The notes under the pieces were generated by a model. The model ran no database searches. It was given only the letters and a program-made list of their open reading frames with translations, and was not told the DNA's origin. From Terriglobia bacterium (GTDB taxonomy: Bacteria > Acidobacteriota > Terriglobia > UBA7540): 6,842 bases of DNA. This document shows positions 1 through 5,943 of the stretch, piece by piece (within the stretch, counting starts at the first letter, position 1; every line of letters starts with the position of its first letter). The position numbers and the translations under genes were made by a program. The DNA lies in the NCBI GenBank assembly GCA_030049455.1, contig JASIKV010000203.1:1-6842 (forward strand), read 5' to 3'.

Positions 1-267
1 GTCAATATGGTCGCGCCTGACGCTGTCTTTTCCCACGGCGCGCGCCGCTCGGGCCTCTGGGCGGAAGTTGGTCCCGACCGCATGCGCGCCCGCGGCCTCG
101 ATGAGAAGGGTCTCGAAGACTATTACCGCTCGCGCAACCTGCTGAAGGCCACCGTAACCGCCCGGCACGTGGCGCGCGCCGTGCTCTACTTCGCCACACG
201 CCAAACTCCCACCACCGGCGCAACCATCCCCGTGGACGGCGGCCTGCCGGATTCGACGCCGAGGTAA
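1..267 (+). CDS. C-terminal fragment of a short-chain dehydrogenase, probably a bifunctional rhamnulose-1-phosphate aldolase/SDR
   Basis: The frame is open from the first base (it begins Val-Asn before the ATG at 7) and ends at TAA 265-267, so the true start lies outside the window and 88 residues are visible. The closing segment TGATIPVDGG is the typical C-terminal motif of short-chain dehydrogenases, where the last beta strand leads to the Gly-Gly turn. The preceding part (APDAVF, then DYYRSRNLLKATVTARHVARAVLYFAT) follows the pattern of the dehydrogenase half of the long aldolase/dehydrogenase fusions of rhamnose catabolism (YuxG/RhaEW type), which oxidise L-lactaldehyde after rhamnulose-1-phosphate cleavage. 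SDR membership is what the sequence shows; the fused aldolase half is inferred because it is off the window. It is separated from ruvC by a repeat-bearing spacer and is unlikely to share its function. Confidence 0.72.
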   Translation, partial: VNMVAPDAVFSHGARRSGLWAEVGPDRMRARGLDEKGLEDYYRSRNLLKATVTARHVARAVLYFATRQTPTTGATIPVDGGLPDSTPR

Positions 268-276
268 AGAAGTCCG

Positions 277-402
277 CAGTCATCAGTCGTCAGTTCTCTG
301 TAAGAACCAATCCACCCCCGCAAAAGCAGTACCCAGTGTTACAATCCATGGGAGTGGCGTCAGATCGTCCTTACTGACGACTGACAACTGATGACTGACG
401 AC
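277..402. repeat. Inverted pair of CAGTCATCAGT-type short repeats flanking the spacer before ruvC
   Basis: The left block (277-297) and right block (373-402) are built from the same CAGT/ACTG words in opposite orientation. TCAGTCGTCAGT at 283-294 is an exact reverse complement of 373-384, and CAGTCATCAGT at 277-287 is an exact reverse complement of 387-397. They enclose about 75 bp of unique spacer. The right block ends only 5 bases before the ruvC ATG. The 11-mer CAGTCATCAGT recurs at 6431-6441 in the bcp-gatB spacer, so this is a dispersed intergenic family rather than a local accident. No T-run follows, so it is not an obvious intrinsic terminator. Confidence 0.8.
337..345 (+). promoter_or_regulatory. 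Possible extended -10 promoter element for ruvCAB
   Basis: TGTTACAAT matches the extended -10 pattern TG-N-TANAAT and lies in the unique spacer between the two repeat blocks, about 60 bp upstream of ruvC. No good -35 hexamer is visible 17 bp upstream, which is tolerable for extended -10 promoters. This is a weak sequence-only call. It is offered because ruvC has no other visible signal in its 140-bp upstream spacer. Confidence 0.3.
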
Positions 403-407
403 TACGA

Positions 408-956
408 ATGATCACCTCCCCTCACGAGCCAACACGCGTCATCGGCATCGACCCCGGCCTGAACATCACGGGCTACGGCGTGATTGCAAGCCGCGGGAGC
501 GAGGTGAAGCTGCTGGAAGCCGGGGTGATTCGCCTGCCGCCCAGCACTTCGCGCAGCCTTCCGGCGCGCCTGGAAGCGCTCTTTCGCGAGCTTCAGTCGG
601 TGATGCGCGAATTCAAGCCGCAGGCCATGTGCCTGGAAGAGGTCTACAGCCACGCCGACTTCCCGCGCACTGCCATCCTGATGGGCCACGCGCGCGGCGT
701 GATCTGCCTCGCGGCCAAGCTGGAGGGCATTCCCGTGCTCAGCTTCAGCGCCAAGCGCGTGAAGCAGACGGTGACCGGCAACGGCAACGCCTCAAAGCTG
801 CAGGTGCAGCGCGCCGTGCAGCACCACTTCGATTTGAACCACGTGCCGCACCCGCCCGACGTTGCCGACGCGCTGGCCGTCACGCTCTGCTACGTAAACG
901 CCACGCGCGCGGGGAACGCGGCTATGCGGCATGCCATGGCGACGGATCGGAGTTAG
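408..956 (+). CDS. ruvC: Holliday junction resolvase RuvC
   Basis: RuvC is the dimeric endonuclease that nicks four-way DNA junctions symmetrically, working with the RuvAB branch-migration motor. At 182 residues it has normal family length. The four acidic residues of the RNase H-like active site are visible: Asp15 in GIDPGLNITGYG, Glu77 in LEEVY, and Asp151 and Asp154 in PPDVADALAV. The KQTVTGNGNASKLQVQ segment (119-134) matches the conserved DNA-contacting region of the family, and the MGHARG segment (92-97) is also typical. The ATG at 408 lies immediately after a repeat block and has no Shine-Dalgarno sequence. It is kept because it gives a normal-length N-terminus before the first beta strand. 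The stop codon lies 3 bp before ruvA, which indicates a ruvC-ruvA-ruvB operon. Confidence 0.96.
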   Translation: MITSPHEPTRVIGIDPGLNITGYGVIASRGSEVKLLEAGVIRLPPSTSRSLPARLEALFRELQSVMREFKPQAMCLEEVYSHADFPRTAILMGHARGVICLAAKLEGIPVLSFSAKRVKQTVTGNGNASKLQVQRAVQHHFDLNHVPHPPDVADALAVTLCYVNATRAGNAAMRHAMATDRS

Positions 957-959
957 CGA

Positions 960-1619
960 ATGATCTCCGAGATTACCGGCGAAGTTCTCTACGACCGCAT
1001 TCAACGCCACTCGCTGCTGGTGCGTGTGGAAGCGGTGTGCTATGAGATCTTCGTGCCTTCGGGCATCGCCTCACGCCTGCGCATCGCCCCGGCGGGCGAG
1101 CGCCGCAATCCGCTGACCTTCTACACTATCTACTACATCGACGGCGGGCTGGGCGGCAGCCACATGACGCCCAAGCTGATCGGCTTTCTCGATCCGCTCG
1201 ACCGCGAGTTCTTCGAGACGTTCACCACCGTGCCGGGCGTGGGCTTCATGAAGGCGCTGAAGTGCCTGATCCGCCCGATCAATGAGATTGCCCGCGCCAT
1301 CGAACGCGGCGACACGGCCTTTCTGCGCGAAATGCCCGCCGTCGGCCCCAAGATCGCCGAGCGCATCGTCATTGAGCTGCGCGGCAAGATGGCCAAGTTC
1401 GCGCTGGCGCCAACCGAAGAGCCACTTTCCATCGAACAGGAAACGCCCGCCGGCCTCAAGCAGGAAGCGCTCCAGGTGCTCGAACAGCTTGAGTACTCGC
1501 GCGGAGAAGCCATCCGCATGACGGAGGAGATCTTCGCGCGCAACAAGAACCTGAAGACCACGGAGGAGTTCCTGCGCAAGGTCTTCGAACAACTGCAACC
1601 GAAGGAAGCGGCGGGCTAG
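960..1619 (+). CDS. ruvA: Holliday junction branch migration protein RuvA (divergent)
   Basis: RuvA binds the four-way junction as a tetramer and loads the RuvB motor. At 219 residues it is slightly longer than the usual ~200. Domain order is recognisable: an N-terminal OB-fold from MISEITGEV to about residue 75; two helix-hairpin-helix motifs (TVPGVGFMKAL, 90-100, and MPAVGPKIAERIVIEL, 125-140); and a C-terminal RuvB-binding helical domain at about 165-212 (LKQEALQVLEQLEYS). Two features are unusual. The region of the acidic pin that separates strands at the crossover (Glu-Asp in E. coli REDAQLLYGF) is here a longer, glycine-rich loop, YIDGGLGGSHMTPKLIGF (59-76), with only one acidic residue. 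The first hairpin reads GVGFMKA instead of GVGPKLA. A good Shine-Dalgarno GGAG (949-952), inside the end of ruvC, sits 7 bases before the ATG. Its place between ruvC and ruvB makes the assignment secure. Confidence 0.92.
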   Translation: MISEITGEVLYDRIQRHSLLVRVEAVCYEIFVPSGIASRLRIAPAGERRNPLTFYTIYYIDGGLGGSHMTPKLIGFLDPLDREFFETFTTVPGVGFMKALKCLIRPINEIARAIERGDTAFLREMPAVGPKIAERIVIELRGKMAKFALAPTEEPLSIEQETPAGLKQEALQVLEQLEYSRGEAIRMTEEIFARNKNLKTTEEFLRKVFEQLQPKEAAG

Positions 1620-1646
1620 CAACACGCCCCCGCAACGCGAGCAACC

Positions 1647-2675
1647 ATGTCCAGAGAACGGCTCGTATCGCCGGAACTGATCTCCAAGGAAGAAGAGGGC
1701 TTCAATCGCACCCTTCGCCCCGCGAGCATCGGTGAGTACGTGGGGCAGAAGAAGGTGGTGGAGAAGCTCACGATCGCTTTGCAGGCCGCGAAGCAGCGCG
1801 GCGAACCGCTGGAGCACGTGCTGTTCCACGGCCCGCCGGGATTGGGCAAGACCACGCTGGCGTACATCATCGCCAACGCCATGGGGTCGAAGATCACCAC
1901 CACTTCCGGACCGGCGCTCGAGCGCACGGGCGACCTGATGGGCATCCTCACCAACCTCGGCGAGGGCGACATCCTGTTCGTCGATGAGATCCATCGCCTG
2001 CCGGCCAACATCGAGGAGTTCCTCTATCCCGCCATGGAAGACTACAAGGTGGATTTCGTCGTGGATAAGGGCATGTTCGCCAAGACCATCAACGTGCCGC
2101 TGAAGCGCTTCACGCTGGTGGGCGCCACGACGCGCGCGGGCAATCTCTCGGCGCCGCTGCGGAATCGCTTCGGCCTGTTCTATCACCTGGAGTTCTACAC
2201 CATGGAAGAGCTGCGCCACATCATCCAGCGCTCGGCGGGAATTCTGCGCGCGCAACTGGATGAAGCCGGCGGCACGGAGATCGCCCGCCGGGCGCGAGGC
2301 ACTCCCCGCATCGCCAATCGCCTGCTGCGCCGCGTGCGCGACTTCGCGGACGTCAAGGCCGAGGGCACGATCGATCAGCAGGTGGCGAAGGACGCGCTGA
2401 AGCTTGAGGGAGTGGACGAGCAGGGCATGGACGACCTGGACCGCAACTTCCTGACCACCATCATCCGCACCTACAACGGCGGGCCGGTGGGCGTGGAGGC
2501 GCTGGCGGCGACCTTGAACGAAGAAGTCGATACGCTCGTGGACATGGTCGAGCCTTTCCTGCTACAGCAGCAGTATGTCAGCCGGACCAGCCGCGGCCGC
2601 GTGGCGAACGAAGCAGCGTACCGGCACCTGAACCTGCCGTTCCCGGCTGCGGGCCCGCGCACGCTGTTCGAGTGA
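1647..2675 (+). CDS. ruvB: Holliday junction branch migration ATPase RuvB
   Basis: RuvB is the hexameric AAA+ motor that pulls DNA through the RuvA-bound junction. The 342-residue product has every family hallmark. There is an N-terminal LRP...YVGQ segment (23-34), Walker A HGPPGLGKTT (61-70), Walker B ILFVDEIHRL (109-118) and sensor 1 GATTRAG (159-165). The arginine-finger region is LRNRFG (171-176), and sensor 2 is GTPRIANRLLRRVRDFA (218-234). The C-terminal winged helix runs from about 260 to 325, with GGPVG, LEPF-like VEPFLLQQ and RTSRGR. It begins 27 bp after ruvA, with no convincing Shine-Dalgarno sequence in that gap, so translational coupling within the operon is likely. The sequence is very conserved and shows nothing degenerate, unlike its partner RuvA. 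Confidence 0.98.
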   Translation: MSRERLVSPELISKEEEGFNRTLRPASIGEYVGQKKVVEKLTIALQAAKQRGEPLEHVLFHGPPGLGKTTLAYIIANAMGSKITTTSGPALERTGDLMGILTNLGEGDILFVDEIHRLPANIEEFLYPAMEDYKVDFVVDKGMFAKTINVPLKRFTLVGATTRAGNLSAPLRNRFGLFYHLEFYTMEELRHIIQRSAGILRAQLDEAGGTEIARRARGTPRIANRLLRRVRDFADVKAEGTIDQQVAKDALKLEGVDEQGMDDLDRNFLTTIIRTYNGGPVGVEALAATLNEEVDTLVDMVEPFLLQQQYVSRTSRGRVANEAAYRHLNLPFPAAGPRTLFE

Positions 2676-2684
2676 ACGGCGGCC

Positions 2685-2795
2685 TGTAGCGCGGGTGTCC
2701 CCACCCGCGACCTGCGGACCGATGCCGTCCCCACGCGCGAACGCCGATGGGGAGAGCGGCGCTACGGGGACGCGGGTGAGGACACCCGCGCTACA
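2685..2795. repeat. REP-like inverted hairpin doublet between ruvB and folK
   Basis: The outer arms 2685-2709 and 2771-2795 are inverted copies of 25 bp with one mismatch (C2701 against A2779). Each arm is itself a small hairpin: CGCGGGTG (2690-2697) pairs with CACCCGCG (2702-2709) across TCCC, and CGCGGGTG (2771-2778) pairs with CACCCGCG (2783-2790) across AGGA. The 61-bp interior also folds partly, with GCCGTCCCCA near 2724 against TGGGGAGAGCGGC. Two head-to-head palindromes with a short middle is the layout of bacterial REP/BIME elements. The element starts 10 bp after the ruvB stop and ends 7 bp before the folK ATG. It probably acts as a transcript-stabilising or attenuating hairpin, but that role is inferred, and there is no T-run. 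Confidence 0.85.
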
Positions 2796-2802
2796 ACTCA
2801 CC

Positions 2803-3315
2803 ATGCGGCCCGAATCCAAACTCGTCTACCTTTCGCTCGGCTCGAATCGCGGCGACCGCGCCGCTCATTTGCGCCGCGCGCTCGAGGAGCTCGGCCGCGA
2901 AGGCGTTTCCATCCAGCGCATCTCGACGCTCTATAAGACCGAACCCATGGACTTCACACCGCAGGCGTGGTTTCTGAACTGCGCGGTGGAAGCCTCGACG
3001 GCGCTCATGCCGATGCAACTGCTGAAGGTGGTCAAGTCGGTTGAGCGCGCCCTCGGCCGCCGCCCCGGCGTCAGCAAAGGCCCGCGCGCGATTGACATTG
3101 ACATCCTCCTTTATGAGAATGTGGTGGTCCGGACCGCGGCGCTGACCATTCCGCATACGCGCATGGCGGAGCGGCGATTCGTGCTCGTGCCCTTGCGCGA
3201 GCTTGCCCCTGCCGCCCGGCATCCTGTAAACGGCAAGACCGTGGCGGAGATGCTTCACGACGCACCGGCCGCCGGCCAGGTGGTGCGGTATAGGATTGAT
3301 CCATTGATTCATTGA
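2803..3315 (+). CDS. folK: 2-amino-4-hydroxy-6-hydroxymethyldihydropteridine pyrophosphokinase (HPPK)
   Basis: HPPK transfers pyrophosphate from ATP to 6-hydroxymethyl-7,8-dihydropterin, the step before dihydropteroate synthase in folate synthesis. The 170-residue product fits the family length. Visible motifs are YLSLGSNRGDR (9-19), YKTEP (44-48), WFLNCAVE (56-63), ERALGRRPG (81-89), the Mg-binding GPRAIDIDILLY (93-104, with Asp98 and Asp100), and IPHTRMAERRFVLVPL (116-131). The ATG at 2803 was chosen because it starts just before the first beta strand. A GTG at 2695 would add 36 residues encoded by the hairpin doublet, with no family similarity. No Shine-Dalgarno sequence is visible. The last residues (IDPLIH) and the TGA are contributed by the downstream word-repeat, suggesting that the original stop was replaced by the repeat. 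Confidence 0.95.
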   Translation: MRPESKLVYLSLGSNRGDRAAHLRRALEELGREGVSIQRISTLYKTEPMDFTPQAWFLNCAVEASTALMPMQLLKVVKSVERALGRRPGVSKGPRAIDIDILLYENVVVRTAALTIPHTRMAERRFVLVPLRELAPAARHPVNGKTVAEMLHDAPAAGQVVRYRIDPLIH

Positions 3316-3405
3316 GCCATTTGGCCATTGCGTGCACCGGAACGCCCATCGAAGCACGCGCAACCGGCCCGATTGATTCAATGACCCAATCACCCAATGA
3401 CCCAA
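3294..3405. repeat. Degenerate inverted ATTGATTCA/CAATGACCCAAT repeat spacer between folK and dNK
   Basis: The left block (3294-3330) is made of GATTGAT, CCATTG and TTGGCCATTG words. The right block (3371-3405) is made of GATTGATTCAATGACCC-like words and contains an exact 11-bp direct repeat, CAATGACCCAA, at 3379-3389 and 3395-3405. The reverse complement of the left block aligns with the right block at roughly three positions in four, so this is an imperfect inverted pair. The GC-rich centre can form GCGTGC (3330-3335) with GCACGC (3354-3359). The left block encodes the folK C-terminus and stop, and the right block carries the dNK start codon. Confidence 0.6.
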
Positions 3406-4056
3406 ACTCACGAGCTTCCGCGCTTCATCGCCATCGAGGGCCCGATTCGCGTGGGCAAGACCACGCTCGCCGATCTGCTGGCGGACCGCCTGCACGGCAC
3501 GCGGCTCCGCGACGATGAGCAGAACCCCTTCCTGGAAGCCTTCTATAGCGAGAAACCGGGCGCGGCCTTTCAGGCGCAGTTCCACTTCCTGATCCAGCGG
3601 TTCAAGCAGTGGCACGCGCTCGACGCCGCGCGCCGGCCCGACCATGTCATCATCAGTGATTACCTGTTTGAGAAAGACAAGATCTTTGCATATCTCAATT
3701 TGACAGACGAGGAATTGAAGATCTACGACCAGTATTACGAGCTGTTCGCCGAGCAGGTGCCCATTCCGGATTTGGTGATATACTTGCAGGCGACGCCGGA
3801 GGCGCTGAGAAAGCGCATCGAGAAGAAGAACGTACCCTTTGAACCGCGCGTTTCCAATGAATACCTGGAAGCGGTGGTGAACGCCTACGAGCACTTCTTC
3901 TTCCACTACAAGTCCAGCGACCTGCTGGTGATTGAGACCTCGGCGATTGACTTCGTCGAGCGCCACGAGGACTTGCAGGAGCTGCTCCAGCGTTTGAGCC
4001 AGCCGGTCACCGGCACACAGTACTTTCTGCCGCTTGGATCCGCCTCGGCGGACTGA
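3397..4056 (+). CDS. Deoxynucleoside kinase family protein
   Basis: This is a 219-residue kinase of the dNK family (deoxyadenosine/deoxyguanosine kinase-like), which phosphorylates deoxynucleosides with ATP in cytoplasmic salvage. The P-loop is IEGPIRVGKTT (13-23); the common form is GPIGVGKTT, so an Arg replaces one Gly but GxxxxGKT is intact. Further family segments are EQNPFLEAFY (41-50), the substrate and catalytic region ISDYLFEKDKIFAYLNL (86-102), PDLVIYLQATPEALRKRI (124-141, including the arginine-rich lid) and a C-terminal helix with HEDLQELLQRL (190-200). An in-frame stop at 3382-3384 excludes longer forms, so the ATG at 3397, inside a repeat block, is the only reasonable start. No Shine-Dalgarno sequence is visible. 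Substrate preference cannot be told from sequence alone. The gene sits between folK and panC. Confidence 0.92.
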   Translation: MTQTHELPRFIAIEGPIRVGKTTLADLLADRLHGTRLRDDEQNPFLEAFYSEKPGAAFQAQFHFLIQRFKQWHALDAARRPDHVIISDYLFEKDKIFAYLNLTDEELKIYDQYYELFAEQVPIPDLVIYLQATPEALRKRIEKKNVPFEPRVSNEYLEAVVNAYEHFFFHYKSSDLLVIETSAIDFVERHEDLQELLQRLSQPVTGTQYFLPLGSASAD

Positions 4057-4379
4057 GACGGAAGGGTCGGGCACACCGTCGCGAAGCACGCGTCTGGAAT
4101 GGCCTGCGCACAGGCGCGGATTCGGATCACGAGCCCCTCTTTGTCCAGGTGGGTGGAAGTTCTCCGGCCTTCCGTGCGCGCCGGAGGGCGGAGCGACCTC
4201 CTGCGGCCAAGAGGGTCTTTTGTTTGGCTGAGCAATCCATAAGTTTCGAACGACCCTGGCTGGGGCTTATCCAACTTAGCAACAGCGGAGTTCGAAGGGC
4301 CAGCCACCCGCCCGGGAAGGTTTGACGCGGCCCGGACGGTGCAACCAACCCGCGCCCGGCGCATGCTGCGACGCACATC
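4057..4379. other. 323-bp gene-free leader between dNK and panC
   Basis: No open frame here has family resemblance. What can be seen is secondary structure. GCCTG-CGCA-CAGGC at 4102-4115 is a perfect 5-bp hairpin about 45 bp after dNK. CTCCGGC (4162-4168) pairs with GCCGGAG (4180-4186), a 7-bp stem with an 11-nt loop. A pseudoknot-like pair of helices lies at 4245-4306. A T-rich stretch at about 4216-4226 (GTCTTTTGTTTGG) follows structured GC-rich sequence and could mark a transcript end, but it lacks a compact stem directly before it. No Shine-Dalgarno sequence precedes panC, and I found no convincing promoter pair. Confidence 0.5.
4245..4306 (+). other. Possible H-type pseudoknot in the panC leader
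   Basis: TTCGAAC (4245-4251) is the exact reverse complement of GTTCGAA (4290-4296). TGGCTGG (4257-4263) is the exact reverse complement of CCAGCCA (4300-4306). The order helix-1 5', helix-2 5', helix-1 3', helix-2 3' is that of a pseudoknot or of two alternative hairpins. It sits 73 bp upstream of the panC start. I do not recognise it as a known riboswitch class. Chance pairing of 7-mers in 60 bases is not negligible, so this is a candidate only. Confidence 0.25.
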
Positions 4380-5936
4380 ATGAACACGCGGCTGATGACC
4401 TCGCTTCCGGATTTGCAGTCTTACCTCCGCGACCTGCGCGGCCGCGGCAGGTCACTGGGGCTGGTGGCAACCCAGGGAGCCTTGCACGAAGGCCACCAAA
4501 GCCTGATCCGCCGCGCCAAGCAGCAATGCGATGCGGTGGTAGTTTCGCTTTTCGCCATTCCCGCCCAATTCGATCCCGCCGATGACCGAGGCGGCCTGGC
4601 GCCCGACGTTGAGAAGGACGCGGCCGTTCTGCGCTCACTCAACGTGGACGTGGGTTTCGCCCCTGCCGCCGAGGAGATCTACCCCGCAGGATTCCAGACC
4701 TACGTCGAGCCCGGCAGCCTGGCCTTGCCCCTGGAGGGCGCCTCGCGTCCCGGCCACTTCCGTGGCGTCACGACCCTTCTGCTGAAGCTCTTCAATCAGG
4801 TTCATCCCGACGTCGCCTACTTCGGCCAGAAGGACTTCCAGCAGGTGCAGGTGATCCGCCGCCTGGTGGAGGACTTGAACCTGACCGTGCGGCTGGTTAT
4901 TTGCCCCACCGTTCGCGATTCCGAAGGCTTGGCGCTGGGCGCGCGCAATGCCCTGCTGGGGCAAGAGGGCCGCGCGGCCGCCGCGGTTCTGCACCGCACC
5001 CTGCGCCGCGCGGAGACGCTGGTGCACCAGGGCGAGGTGAACACGCCGTGCCTGCTGGAAGCCATGCGCAAGGTCATGGAGGAGGAACCGGGGGCGGCGC
5101 TCGACTACCTGGCCATCGTTAATCCCCTCGACTTCGAGCCCGTGGAGCGGGTCAGCGCAGGCACCGTGGCGCTGATTGCCGCGCGCCTGGGCGCGGTGCG
5201 CCTTATCGACAACCTGATCTTCGGCCCGCCTGGCGCCAGCGCAGAGCTGCTGCTGCAACTCGCCTTCGCCGCGCGGCCGGTCATCGACAGCGGCGCGCGC
5301 ATCCCGGGACTCGAAACCGAGGCGCTGGTCCGCCGCATCGATGCCTGCCGCGACTGCGCCGCCTTCAGCAGCGTCATGATTCCGCCGCGCGAGTACCTGG
5401 CCAAGTACCTGAAGCGCGATTACCCTGACCTGAACCGCGTACGCGTGCTGGTGATCGGCCGCGACGCCCCCATGGACCCCGCCATGTTCCTCTACCGGCA
5501 GGCCGACCGCTCGCATCGCTTTGCCGCGGAGCTCTACGCGCTGGTGGGGGTGGGGGACTACGCGGGGTTCAAGCACGCCTTTGCGCTGACCGACGCGCTG
5601 CGCTGCCACGTGCAGTCGGCGCACCTTCCGGAAAGAGCACTAGCCTATTGTGCGCGGCACCTGAGGGAGGAGCTGAAGCAGTTCCCCCAGCTCCAGGCGG
5701 TGGTGACGCTCGGCGAGGACGCCTACCGGCAGTTCCAAAAGGACGTTCTGGAGCGCCCGCCCACCACCATCCGCCCCTTTGAAGACCTGTTGAAGGCCCA
5801 GGGCTGGGCTTCCGAGGACGTGCGCGTGCCCTTTCTCAAAACCCCCGCCCTGCGCGCGATCTACTGCTATCACCCCACCACGGGCTATAAGCGCAGCCCC
5901 TCGATTGCGGCTGAACTTCCGCCCCTCGCGCCCTAA
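4380..5936 (+). CDS. panC: Pantothenate synthetase (divergent) fused to a C-terminal uracil-DNA-glycosylase-like domain
   Basis: One uninterrupted 518-codon frame; ordinary PanC is about 280 residues. Residues 1-282 are a PanC domain, the family that condenses pantoate and beta-alanine with ATP. It shows GALHEGH (33-39, with both catalytic His), GHFRGVTTLLLKLF (125-138), FGQKDFQQ (148-155), TVRDSEGLALGARN (177-190) and a final VRLIDNLIF. Several normally invariant residues differ: TMGALHEGH is TQGALHEGH, the VNPxQF motif is AIPAQF (60-64), and SSRN is GARN (187-190). Residues 318-510 look like the [4Fe-4S] uracil-DNA glycosylase superfamily: CRDC (323-326), VLVIGRDAPMD (356-366) in the place of motif A, FALTDALRCHV (401-411), C424 with REELKQFPQLQAVVTLG (429-445), and YHPTTGYKR (497-505) for the HPS motif. 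The linker (283-317) is Ala/Leu rich. The start could also be Met6 (4395). PanC fold: confident. UDG-like half: probable. Activity of either half: unknown. Confidence 0.85.
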   Translation: MNTRLMTSLPDLQSYLRDLRGRGRSLGLVATQGALHEGHQSLIRRAKQQCDAVVVSLFAIPAQFDPADDRGGLAPDVEKDAAVLRSLNVDVGFAPAAEEIYPAGFQTYVEPGSLALPLEGASRPGHFRGVTTLLLKLFNQVHPDVAYFGQKDFQQVQVIRRLVEDLNLTVRLVICPTVRDSEGLALGARNALLGQEGRAAAAVLHRTLRRAETLVHQGEVNTPCLLEAMRKVMEEEPGAALDYLAIVNPLDFEPVERVSAGTVALIAARLGAVRLIDNLIFGPPGASAELLLQLAFAARPVIDSGARIPGLETEALVRRIDACRDCAAFSSVMIPPREYLAKYLKRDYPDLNRVRVLVIGRDAPMDPAMFLYRQADRSHRFAAELYALVGVGDYAGFKHAFALTDALRCHVQSAHLPERALAYCARHLREELKQFPQLQAVVTLGEDAYRQFQKDVLERPPTTIRPFEDLLKAQGWASEDVRVPFLKTPALRAIYCYHPTTGYKRSPSIAAELPPLAP

Positions 5937-5943
5937 GCGGTGG

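Noticed and set aside
1071..2255. 394-codon open frame on the minus strand opposite ruvA and ruvB
   Set aside because: It lies wholly antisense to two strongly conserved genes, has low-complexity Arg/Gly/Leu/His-rich composition and no recognisable motif; a GC-rich shadow.
2695..2802. GTG at 2695 as a longer folK start
   Set aside because: The added 36 residues are translated from the inverted hairpin doublet and do not resemble HPPK. ATG 2803 gives the normal N-terminus.
2791..4089. 432-codon open frame on the minus strand opposite folK and dNK
   Set aside because: It is antisense to both genes and crosses the repeat spacer, with no family resemblance. The real genes on the plus strand carry clear motifs.
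4057..4379. Known pan-motif riboswitch-like RNA upstream of panC
   Set aside because: I could not match the characteristic paired-hairpin/bulged-A layout of the pan motif. Only generic helices are visible.
4635..5624. 329-codon open frame on the minus strand opposite panC
   Set aside because: Its His/Gln/Arg-rich composition is typical of the antisense of a GC-rich gene. The plus strand has PanC and UDG-like motifs throughout.
5937..5943. Bidirectional terminator between convergent panC and bcp
   Set aside because: Only 7 bp separate the stop codons, and no stem with T-runs is visible across the junction.
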